Origin: Cladopsammia gracilis
Lineage: Eukaryota; Cnidaria; Anthozoa; Scleractinia; Dendrophylliidae
Reading direction: 5' to 3'
DNA length: 64,000 nt
NCBI GenBank assembly: GCA_022457155.1
Contig: JAJGOT010000138.1
Span: 462,501 to 526,500 of the forward strand
Each line of letters opens with the position of its first letter. Position 1 is the stretch's first letter. The translations under genes and the position numbers were made by a program. Below, piece by piece: positions 53,208 to 62,678 of this stretch. Under the pieces are notes generated by a model. The model was not told where the DNA came from. It saw only the letters and a list, made by a program, of their open reading frames with translations, and did no database searches.

Positions 53208-53712
53208 CAGTGCGACTGCTTGAACCGGGCCACTTGGAACAAGGTAACCAATCAAAACGTTAATTGAGAACAAAGGATGGCGACCTTATTCGTAAACGAA
53301 CCAATAACGTTGAACAATACAAACAATAGTTCTGCAACAAACTTTAAAAGCAAACAAAGTTGCGGATCTCTCAGGAAACTGTCATTTTTTTATTGGTTAG
53401 CTTCGATCCAAAATTTTGAGCAGTTTTCAATGGTTTCGGTTTGGCTGTCACAAAACGAGTTTTCAACCTAAAATTCGCCGCCAAGGATGGAATCTGTAGA
53501 GTGTATACAGTATAGACGATTTGATAGTATACAATTCAAGTAAAACAGACCTTATTTGCCTTCACCTGATTTAAAATTTTGTTGTAGAACTATTGTCTGA
53601 ATGCTTTAACGTCATTGGCCTATTTACGAAAAAGATCGCCATCCCTTGTTTTCGATAAATGCTTTGATTGGTCAGTATTCTTCCAAGTGGCCCGGTTCAA
53701 GTAGTTGCACTG
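53208..53712. mobile_element. 505-bp hAT-like MITE
   Basis: Inverted ends starting CAGTGCGACTGCTTGAACC and ending TTCAAGTAGTTGCACTG, with good matching for about 30 bp and weaker pairing to about 100 bp. No ORF. Eight flanking bases (ATGAATAA and TGAAGAGA) are only partly alike. CAGTG ends suggest hAT (inference). It lies in the intron between exons 4 and 5 of the integrase-like gene. Confidence 0.65.
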
Positions 53713-53753
53713 TGAAGAGAACTACCACTGTCATGTACAGTGGTACAGAGTAC

Positions 53754-53863
53754 CTTTCAGTTTGATTGTTTGGATCGTAATGACCTTGTTCAAGCAACAT
53801 AGTCAGCTGTCTCTTGAAAAATCTCTCAAATCTGTTGTGGAGCTCTCGCCACCATCTTTCCAT
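53754..53863 (-). CDS. Integrase-core gene, fourth exon (catalytic Glu)
   Basis: Acceptor TTTTACAG, then MERWWRELHNRFERFFKRQL and LLEQGHYDPNNQTE with donor GAAAG before GTACTC. The Glu in the first residues follows STNNK of exon 3, as the third acidic residue in the rve-type integrase fold. Confidence 0.75.
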
Positions 53864-54118
53864 CTGTAAAAAAAAAATGGATCAACACCATGTTGACAAT
53901 GCTCTTTAATAATAAAAATATATAACATTTATATAGTTACATTTAGTTTTTAGAATCCCTGACTGTCCTGGTTATAAATAAAGAGTTTTCTGCAATGCTA
54001 CAGCATAGTTTCCTTATTCTACATCAACGTCTGTCACAATATTCAAAAAAGCCCAAATGGGCATCACATTGATGATGATTATAAATGGTCTGGTATGGTG
54101 TCCAAGTTCTGCTTTTAC

Positions 54119-54249
54119 CTTGTTATTAGTAGATGGTCCATAAAAAACTGCATCTGGTTCATCGTCCTGGTCCTGCCTTAAAAATGCTTGAATGGTAGCC
54201 ATATGCCCAGTCTCAGTTCCTTTGTCTAGCCTTAGGTATTTACTGATCA
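54119..54249 (-). CDS. Integrase-core gene, third exon (second Asp)
   Basis: Reads KYLRLDKGTETGHMATIQAF, then DEPDAVFYGPSTNNK, with donor AACAAG before GTAAAA. The Asp in RLDKGTE fits the second catalytic position. Confidence 0.75.
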
Positions 54250-54381
54250 CTTGAATGCAGAAAGAGAAAATAAAGCTTAGAAAATCAAATCCTTAGTTAA
54301 CTCTCAACACATAGGTAATTAAAGTATTATGATCAGTGTGCATATGCCATTGTCTCTATTTTGTAAAGTATAATACATTAC

Positions 54382-54560
54382 CTTTTGTCCTGTACAAATG
54401 ATCCATATACTTGAGGTCAGAGTTTGTGGTCCATAATTTCAAATACAAAATGTATCCGCTAGAGGCATCTTGCAAGCCATACACTGCTAAAGGAAAAGTG
54501 CTATTCATGAAGCCCATGAGTTTATCATTTATTCTTATTCTCGTGTTCTCAATAGGATCA
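54382..54560 (-). CDS. Integrase-core gene, second exon (5' end damaged)
   Basis: Reads NDKLMGFMNSTFPLAVYGLQ, DASSGYILYLKLWTTNSD and LKYMDHLYRTK, ending before GTAATG. In the family a V-D-G-H-D block containing the first catalytic Asp precedes KLMG. Here that block is RIRIN and the exon start merges with Ngaro C end sequence, so the first Asp is lost. Confidence 0.7.
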
Positions 54561-54948
54561 TATACAATAAACCAAGACGCAACTGGATCGAATTAAATGA
54601 AACTAATTTACAATATGATTATAAACTACACAAAAATACTGAGATTTAAGGGGGGAGAGGTGGGCAAGAGATTACGCGTCGCCTCCGGATCTAACGAAAG
54701 ATGACTGGTGAGACTGTGCACTCGTTTATATAAGACATTCGACACCTCCGTAACTAGTTAATTAAAGATCATTAATAAATGATTACTCAATCAACCCACG
54801 TTACCAAGATGACACGAGAGTTTGGGCAAAATAAGTTTATTGAACCAAGCGGAGAGAGCTGACCTATAGCTTGACAATAAACCAAGACGCCAAAGTGCCC
54901 AAACTAGAGTGAGAATTTTGGGTAGTGGGTTGAAAGAATACCTTAAAC

Positions 54949-55980
54949 TTAGACGGGAAACATAGACTGGAGCTGTAGAGCCATCGCCTTGTCTGCCTGC
55001 TGTTTTTGTGTCTGAGATAATGCTAAATAAACAAGATAAGCGTCGCTCTTCCAGTCTCCCTGCAGTTTGATTATTTCAGATGGAATATGGCAATCAAATG
55101 CGAAAGTCGCCCCACCCCTTCGAAAACTATGAGGGGAGTAAAGGGACGGATCTAAATTGAGCTTAGACACAACCCGCGAAAGAAAAGCGCAAAATGGCTT
55201 GTAAGTAATTGGAACTAAACCCGACCCAGAGGAAACTGAAAAAAGGGGAGCAGACCGGGGCCCGTGTTGAGCGCGATATGGCGTCGCAAAGCCGAAATCG
55301 ACAAAGGCGCGACCCAGGAATCACGGGAATGGGCAAAATAAGAGAGCGTTGCTGACACTGAATGGTCTTTGTGGCTGAAACATGGATATTTGCTCCCGAA
55401 GACGTGAAAACCAAATTTGCCCCCGTGATAACCTTAGGGGAGATGTGCCTCGGATTATCGAGTACTAGATTGGATTTACGCAAAAAAGTGAAGAAAGCCA
55501 CTAAAAACAAAGCCCACATAGCCGCATGTAGCGGTAAAAAAAAATTGAACAATTCAAACGCGGCATGCAAAATTGAAGGTGTCATGGCCGACTTACGAGA
55601 AACGGCCTCACCCAGAAAACGCTTGGCACCTCACAACAAAAGCTGAAAGCGGTAATCTGAACTCCAAGTGAGTTCAGACCCGGCAAGTTGATGAGCGTGT
55701 TTAAGACTACTAATATGGTTAAGCACGGTACCGTAAGCCCGTTTCTGAGCTACTAAATATGCGACATACAAGCTGATAGATTTTACACTAATAGGAAAGG
55801 ACTGAAGAGCCCTGAGTTCACAAAAAGTCCAATAACTACGAATATGAGCTGCTTTATTCTGCGTCGATGTTGCGTGTGCACAGGAGATGAGACGTGAGAT
55901 GAAAGACTGCAGTGTGACGATAGAAACATCTGACCGGAAATGCTGACCTGATTCTGGAGGGAGGTCTACAAGATAAAAAC
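54949..55980 (-). pseudogene. Ngaro C tyrosine recombinase
   Basis: Pieces 55163-55585 (FFTFLRKSNLVLDN, first Arg) and 54949-55170 (SPHSFRRGGATFAFDCHIP and SDAYLVYLALS). H-x-x-R and Tyr are intact, but a frameshift near 55165-55250 separates the halves, and the N-terminal part up to 55980 is in broken frames. Confidence 0.85.
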
Positions 55981-55984
55981 AAAA

Positions 55985-57567
55985 CTAAATAAAAAAAAAA
56001 TTGTCACGCAACATCGAAAGAAAAACAAGCAGAGTCAACATCTTGAAAATAGTAAACTTGATTAAAGTCACTACAAAGCTATAAAAATTGGCGCGAGCTG
56101 AAGGATCGGAATGCCAACGACTAAGACAATCAGCCAACTGATTGTGTTTGCCAGGAACATGGAGCGCGCGTACTTCAAATTCGAAGAGAGCAGAAGTGAA
56201 CCATAACTGGCGTAGACAGCGCTGCATAAAAGGATCCTTTGACGCATTGGATGAAATGACCGTAACTGCAGCGGAGTTATCACATGCCACGATGAATTTT
56301 CGACCTTGTAACTGAGGAGCCCAGTGTTTTAGCGCGACCACGATCGTGAACAGTTCCAGAGCATTAATGTGAAGAGATTGAAGAGAAATGCAATCGGGAA
56401 AAACAAAACTGATACACTGTGTTTGGCAAGTGGCACCACCCCCGTGAAGACAAGCATCGGTGGAGAAATTCAGGCCCTCGAAATCCCACAGTGAAGGTTT
56501 GATAAGTGAAATGCGGTGGTAGCGTGGAAGAAATTCAAACCACCATTGAATGTCCAAGAGCATAGTGGCGGAAATGGGATACCGATGACTAGCAGCGTGA
56601 TGTTTGCATTCACGAAGACATTGTAGAAGTCTAGCCATGAAGATTCTCCCAGGCTTGACACATGCCGTGACAAAGGAGAGCTTTCCCAGAAGAGATTGAA
56701 GTTGTCTCTTAGTAAAAAATGAAGAATGTTTCCAGCTGATAAGCTCAGCCTGTAAATCCTCCAGACGTGAGGCTGGTACCTCTAGAGTGAAGGCTTCAGT
56801 GTCAACTGAAATGCCAAGACAAATCATTGAAGTGGAAGGTGGCGTGTCCTTTTTCGGAGAAGAATCCAAGCCAAGTTGCTGAAATAATTGGCCGAGCTGT
56901 GAAAAAGCCTGAGTAGCGAGATACAGATATTCAGCTCCGTAAAAGTCATCCAAATAGACATCCGCCGTAAATCCCTGCCCGTTAAAGATGTGAACGACTG
57001 CTTTTGTTGTGCGTTGACAAATCATTGCCGACGATCGTAAGCCAAAGGGGCAACGAGTATCGAAGTAGAACTCTCCTTGATAACAAAACCCGAGCAGACT
57101 ATAGTCCTTTGGATCGACCGGGAACTGTCTATAAGCGCGACGTAAGTTTTTCTTAAACACGAGACAATTACGGCCTTTAGCGAGAAGAAATTCAACAAGC
57201 CGATCTATTCCAGGTAAACGCAAGTTAAACTGTTCACCTAAGTATGTATCGGGAGGGATGCCGTCATTTACTGAAGATCCTCGAGGAAAACTAAGATCCA
57301 TAACCACTCTGCGAGTCGAAGAGCCGCGTTTAGGGACCGTTTGAAGCGGAGAACACACAAAGGCGTCTGCAAACGGAGGGTTAGGGAAAGGACCAGCGAT
57401 AGCATTGCAAGACAGCTTGGTGTCCAGATAGGTTTGTACGTGAGAGTGAAAATTTGAAGCTGACGGATGATTATGAGATGATGAGACGGGACGTGTAGCG
57501 GCAGTGTAGTTGATTGGCCAACCTTATGAAAGAAAATCAACCACAATGTTATCGTGATAATCCTCAA
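55985..57567 (-). pseudogene. Ngaro C reverse transcriptase and RNase H
   Basis: The 457-codon frame 55985-57358 holds LQTVPKRGSSTRRVVMDLSF, FKKNLRRAYRQFPVDPKDYS, CPFGLRSSAMICQR and the catalytic box VYLDDFYGAEY. RNase H follows: FSTDACLHGGGATC, HINALELFTIVVALK, ACDNSAAVTVI and HVPGKHNQLADCLSRW. The upstream start (57268-57567) is in another frame. It is the most complete RT-RNase H here. Confidence 0.93.
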
Positions 57568-57754
57568 GCAAGGTTCTCCACTTTTCCAGCAAAAGCGAGG
57601 ATGGAACTAAAACCTTAGCGCCGAAAGCATTTGGTTGAGGATAACGCGAGGCGCGTAAATAACGTACCACAGCTGCGGTGTTGAAAGATTCGTGTCTGTG
57701 TCTGTTCCGGGTCGAAAAGGTGAATGTGTTGGGAACTTGTAAAGCTGAATGTCA

Positions 57755-58742
57755 CTATGCCGGAATTGGTGTTCGGCGTTTCGGACAGTGTAACATCGGA
57801 TGATCGGCTTTGCAGACACAACAACGATGATGTTCGCTATAGGCTGCATTGTCCTGTTTGTCGCAATCGCAAGTACCAGTGTAATTCCACGCTCTACATG
57901 CCTTTATACCGGGCTTGCTTGCCTGCTGATTTGAAGGTATGGTATTTCCAGAATGCCAGGAATGCGGTTGCGAAACTTGCGCGATCTCGTTTTGCGGGGA
58001 AGAGCGAAGATCCGAATGGCGAAAAAAGGTCGTGGCCTGATCGTTGATAGCTTTGGAATCTTGCCATTCCAAACGGCGCTGCTCCACTTGTTTTGCAACG
58101 AACTTATGAAAAGCCCGCACGCTGGACCATGAGTAACTAATGGATTTAATCATGAGTAATTCGAGGTGAACCAGGAACGCCTCCTTCAGCTGCGACTCGT
58201 ACGTTTTTATCATGACTAAAAAGCCTGCTACAAACTCTGCAAGAGTTAACTTTTCATACTCGCCTTGGACGCTGGGTACAAAGTCCTGAGGCTAGTCGAT
58301 GGATCTTTTAATTAGTGCGTCGTTGTGAGGTTGGCTCTGTAACATCGTCGACGAAACCGTCACGCGTGTTTTCTTGGGGGCGTTCCTGAGGGCTCAGAGT
58401 AAGAACTTGCAACTCCAGTTCGAGCTTTTCTTTCTGAAGCTGGACAAGTTGAATTTGCTGCTCAAAAGTGAGCGTGTTTCCTGAATCCACTGAAGAGATT
58501 GCCGGCGGCGAAGGGTCAGGAACGGTGGGTGATTTGGTTTTGGAGGACTTCTGCTTTCACTGCTTTGTCTTCGGTATGTTGTTGGCGTCTTCCTCTAACT
58601 CTAGAGCCTCTGAGAACAACGAGTGTGAGTGAAAATCGTAGAGAAAATCTGGATTGTACGCTGGTTTGGGAGCGCGCTTTGGACGTGCACCAGCTGAGAG
58701 TGACATTACGAAAAGAGCTTGGAGTGACTAACGTGAATACAT
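57755..58742 (-). pseudogene. Ngaro C gag
   Basis: Frame 57755-58213 has SISYSWSSVRAFHKFVAKQV and Cys clusters CRAWNYTGTCDC and CCVCKADHPMLHC. 58308-58490 adds the coiled segment LVQLQKEKLELELQVLTLS. The start near 58705 is just inside A1. At least two frame changes. Confidence 0.8.
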
Positions 58743-58866
58743 GAGATTACGCGTCGCCTCCGGATCTAACGAAAGATGACTGGTGAGACTGTGCGCTCGT
58801 TTATGCAAGACATTCGACACCTCCGTAACTAGTTAATTAACGATCATTAATAAATGATTACTCAAT

Positions 58867-59330
58867 GATGTAAATGTTCCTGTGGCTTCTCTTTGTCGTT
58901 TCTTGTGACCAACATTGCCTCGCTTTTTCAGTCCCTCCGGGTCCACCAGACCCATCACATCATAGACCAGATTACGAGGAACAGCCAATTTATGTTGCTC
59001 TCGAAGTTTTCTCTGCATGGACCGATATCCAAGGTACAGCCCTGGAGCTTCCATTTCCTCTTGCACAGCTTTCTGGACGTCTTCTATGTTAGTTTCATAA
59101 CGAATGTATTTGATGCCGAAAAAATTCAATCTCCTACTAAGTGTAGGTAGACTCCATGCATATTCAGGGTAATCCCGACTAGCAAAATCTAGTATCTCTT
59201 TTCTGGAATAATTTGCTAACACATAGTGCTCAAGATCACTCTTCAATTGCTCGTCGTTCTCCCACTCTGAGCAGCGAATGCGAGCCGCATCTTGAAATAG
59301 ACGACTCCACTGGCCTTAGGTGTCGCAGGC
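58867..59330 (-). pseudogene. Integrase-core gene, first exon
   Basis: Minus ORF with LEHYVLANYSRKEILDFASR, SLPTLSRRLNFFGIKYIRY, EEMEAPGLYLGYRSMQRKLR and LVYDVMGLVDPEGLKKRG, ending GTFTS at Ngaro C. The helix-turn-helix-like first part plus a DPEGVxxR linker precedes the integrase core in an uncharacterised family I recall from cnidarians and fish. The right end meets a dispersed repeat. Confidence 0.7.
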
Positions 59331-59735
59331 TATGATAACAATGGGCCATTTTGCGACATTTCATTTTGAAAATAAAACAGAAATCGGCCCAGCGTTATCA
59401 TAGTAAATTTAAAATTTATTTGCATTTGCATTTATACCAAGAGTTTTTTTGTTTTTTTTAATTTATTTTATTTTTTTTTGTTTTTCCATTTTATTTTATT
59501 CTATTTTTTTAATTTTTGTTTCTTTAATTGTTTCTTTTTTCTTTTCTTTTTAATTTTTGTTTCTTTTTTATTTATTTCTTTAGTTTATTTTTTATATATT
59601 TTTTATTTTTATTTATTTATTTTTATTTTATTTTATTTTTTTTAGATTTTAATCACGCCTACATGTTATTTTAAATTTCAAACAAGCATTTCCAGCTGGT
59701 TTTGCTACGATAACAATGGGCCACCATAGATATCT
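59296..59735 (-). repeat. Dispersed repeat with A/T-rich core, copy 2
   Basis: Inverted copy of 43667-44078, with a T-rich core (59440-59650). To 60095 it continues with GGGAACAAGGGAACATG units, also found at 43630-43670 but rearranged. The unit CCTCCCAGGGG or its complement bounds both. Confidence 0.75.
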
Positions 59736-60095
59736 TAAAATTACTTTTAGGAAACAAGGGAACTTTTGAGTATTTTTCGGGAGCAAGGGGACATTGATTA
59801 TTTAGATTTTCAAGAAATTTTTATACTTCTTTATGGCAAAAAAAGGTCAGAAGAAGGCCATTCGTTTCTCTTTTGTCTCCCAGTGCAAGAGGAAAGATGC
59901 CTGGGCGCAATTTTGTTCTTGACAAAAGAACTGGTGACGAGCTTTTGAGTGGTAATTTCAGGGAACAGGGGAACTCAGTAAATATAAATTTTGGGGAACA
60001 TTAGAATTTATTTATTGGGAACAGGGGATAAATTGCTTTTTTATAGGGAACAAGGGAACATGTACCTCCCCCTGGGAGGCCCTCGTTGATATATT
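59736..60095. repeat. GGGAACAAGGGA-rich stretch
   Basis: Several degenerate copies of AGGGAACA..GGGGA. A 60-codon ORF at 59766-59948 has no recognisable domain and is not called a gene. Confidence 0.5.
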
Positions 60096-60509
60096 TTTTT
60101 AAAACGAGAATTGGAAGGGCTTGCTCCATTTATTTTTTCTTCATACCCAGTTGTCCTAATAATCTAATGGTCTTCCTTAAAGTCACTTATTCGTTTGATG
60201 GAGTAATTCTGTACATAAAAGTAGTAGACTTGTTGGAACACAAAGTGCAGTTTATTACATAAAGGAACGTACAATTCAAATGTAACTGTAAACGAAAATA
60301 ACGGATTAATCATGAACAAAACAGCGACATAATTTAAGTCTTTAAAACAACGAGGGATCTTTTGAGAGTAACAAGTGGTACTGTTAAGGAATAACCGAAC
60401 GATAATTGTAAAAAACAATAAGCTATAACCAAACAATTTAAACTTAGGTTCGTGATCAACAGTTAAACGCAAGCTTTGTTTGTATTTATGGGTCTGGTGA
60501 CAATGTTAA

Positions 60510-61700
60510 CTACTGCATTGGTTTTGAAAACTTTAGTTCCATGATGGTCAATGTTTCGGGATTATATTCATCTATCAGTAAAAGTTCTTCCGTAACTTCG
60601 GCTTCAGAAAGACTAGATATGGTTTGTACAACAGTGCTTAAAGTGCTCTGAAATGCAGTTAAATTAATGGTTTCACCTTCAGGCGATTGTACTGACAGCT
60701 TTGCATAGAGTTGTCTTGAACAGTTGTCTGCTCTCATGGTGTGCTGGCATACGTCACAGTGCACAATCTTGGCAGCTGTAGCCTGAATGATCCTCCGGGA
60801 ACAGTTCACGCAATGGATAAGCGTTTTTACTTGTTGGATGGAGTTAATATTTGGTACCGTGATTTCTCCGCTTCAATTTGGTCTTCAGAGGCAGTTAGCT
60901 GGGTAAGTGATTGATCCTGGATTTCAGTTACAACTGAACGGAAAGTTGTACTTAGTTTCTTTTTTTCGTTCCAAATGCGAACTTGTATTGGACTGATCTG
61001 GTAGATGTGGCCTTCTTGAATCATTGGAATGTACTGCTCCTCCCATAAATCAACTTTTATTATCCCGGTTTTGTCTGCAAATGTACCTTTCGCCAACTTT
61101 AGCTTCTTTGAAGGGGTTTTCTCCGTTTGGCTCAGATGGACAGCTTTTCCACAGAAGGCGGCGAGATCCCATTCATTGCAAGAGCTTAAGATATGTTCCG
61201 TTGAAACTGGAGGTGATGGGGTTATGTCTTTGAACTGGAAGCAGTACTCTCTTTGATCTGGGATTGATAGCTTTGTCATGTCGTTAATGATGATCTTTTG
61301 GAATGTACTGCTCCCATAAATCAACTTTTATTATCCCGGTTTTGTCTGCAAATGTACCTTTCGCCAACTTTAGCTTCTTTGAAGGGGTTTTCTCCGTTTG
61401 GCTCAGATGGACAGCTTTTCCACAGAGGTGGCGAGATCCCATTCATTGCAAGAGCTTAAGATATGTTCCGTTGAAACTGGAGGTGATGGGGTTATGTCTT
61501 TGAACTGGAAGCAGTACCCTCTTTGATCTGGGATTGATAGCTTTGTCATGTCGTTAATGATGATCTTTTTGGTATCATCAGTGTAGGCGAACCGCTGTAT
61601 TTTGATGGGGGTATGCGTGTTTTCACTGTTTTCCAGAAGGCGTCGTTTGGCTTTTGAGTACAGTAATGCTTCTTGATGTGTGTCGCTGTTAGTTTACAAC
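60510..61700 (-). pseudogene. RPA70-like OB-fold protein, C-terminal part
   Basis: Minus frames 60827-61324 and 60510-60809. OB-fold-like stretch: VHLSQTEKTPSKKLKLAKGT, GIIKVDLWEEQYIPMIQEGH and YQISPIQVRIW. A Cys cluster follows: CVNCSRRIIQATAAKIVHCD, VC and MRADNC, as in the zinc-ribbon OB domain of replication protein A large subunits. A 1-nt frameshift near 60860 separates the two. Upstream, KRRLLENSENTHTPIKIQRF leads in but is interrupted by a tandem duplication. RPA-like proteins are encoded by some Helitrons; no Rep/Hel domain is present here. Confidence 0.55.
61027..61570 (-). repeat. 273-bp tandem duplication in the RPA-like gene
   Basis: Units 61027-61299 and 61300-61570 are nearly identical, each starting GGAATGTACTGCTCC. 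The right unit has small indels (GGTGGCGAG for GGCGGCGAG, one CTC lost) that break its frame. The duplication repeats the segment FQFKDITPSPPVSTEHIL. Confidence 0.93.
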
Positions 61701-61784
61701 AACAATTTTGAGTAATGCATAGTATTTTTCTTGTTTCTTGTTGGTGGACTGAATTGGTGTACCTAGGTGATTAAAGTTCGCTGG

Positions 61785-62030
61785 TTAGTTTTTGTCGAAC
61801 TTGATGCTGTTGCAAGAGATAGCTGTTGAGGTTGTGAAGTGTGTTGTTTTCTTTCGGGCAACGTTCTTGGAGTGTCCATTGGTAAGTCTGAAAGGTTTGT
61901 CGGTAGAGTTGAAGGCAATTTTGTTGCTAGATGATTTTGATGTCGATGGCTGTTTGGTTGCAGTGTTCTTTGGTGGGCGGGATGAACTGGAAGAGTTTCT
62001 TTTCCATGGCTTTTGCTTTCGAGAAGACAT
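61785..62030 (-). CDS. RPA-like gene, N-terminal exon
   Basis: ATG at 62028-62030: MSSRKQKPWKRNSSSSSRPP, a basic Ser/Lys-rich disordered leader, then FRLTNGHSKNVARKKTTHF. It stops after 81 codons at 61785, so splicing near the end is needed to reach the OB region; the splice site is not certain. Confidence 0.45.
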   Translation of the reverse strand: MSSRKQKPWKRNSSSSSRPPKNTATKQPSTSKSSSNKIAFNSTDKPFRLTNGHSKNVARKKTTHFTTSTAISCNSIKFDKN

Positions 62031-62230
62031 TGTTAAAGTTTGTTTGCGTTTGCGCAAGCAGATTCTCTTTTTATATGAAAATCGCGGATCGAAAATAGTG
62101 TTCTTTGATTGGTTAAAAATAAATATGTACCTCTGAGGAAACATGAGCTCTTCTAATTGGTGCATTTCGATCCAAAATGCAGACCGCAGAGGAAACAGTA
62201 ATGACATTTTCCGTTACTGTATCGCGGGGC

Positions 62231-62678
62231 CCCTGGTTTAGAAGGGGAATCTTTGCAGACGTCATTGTTTACATTTTGCTTCATTAACATACGAATCTGC
62301 ATTGAGAAGGCATCATGCTAAATACGAATTGACTTCAAGAGTTGAAAGAGCTTGTTAAACTTAGTAATCTATGCAATTTCCAGCTTTTTCATGTAATATT
62401 TAAGGAAATATCTGCGATCAAAAACTGTAAAATTGTTGGTTGGCAAAAGCGCTAATGAGCCCATACATTCTTTGTAAAAATAATTTTGAGTTTTTTATAA
62501 AGCATTGCATGAAGTGTATCTAGTATATCGGGCTCAAATTTTCAGAGAAAGCTAATTGTGCTATGCCCTTTCAATATTCAGAGTTGACTTTTTTGTAGGT
62601 AGGTTAGAACGAAGCGCATATGCTAATGAGGCAAACATGGTAAACAAAGATTCTCCTATAGGCGGTAATTCAGGCGCT
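62231..62678. other. Noncoding stretch
   Basis: Nothing recognised apart from A/T-rich sequence. Confidence 0.45.

Larger units (their letters stand above)
54564..58866 (-). mobile_element. Ngaro-type retroelement, copy C
   Basis: A1 58743-58866 and A2 54668-54791 (124 bp, starting GAGATTACGCGTCGCCTC) are about 97 percent identical. A 17-bp B-type match (ACAATAAACCAAGACGC) is at 54874-54890 and 54564-54580. Order is gag, RT-RNase H, recombinase on the minus strand. It sits in the integrase-core gene immediately after GTFTS of exon 1. Confidence 0.88.

Noticed and set aside
59766..59948. Small ORF as a host gene
   Set aside because: Lies in a dispersed GGGAACA-rich repeat; no splice context or domain.
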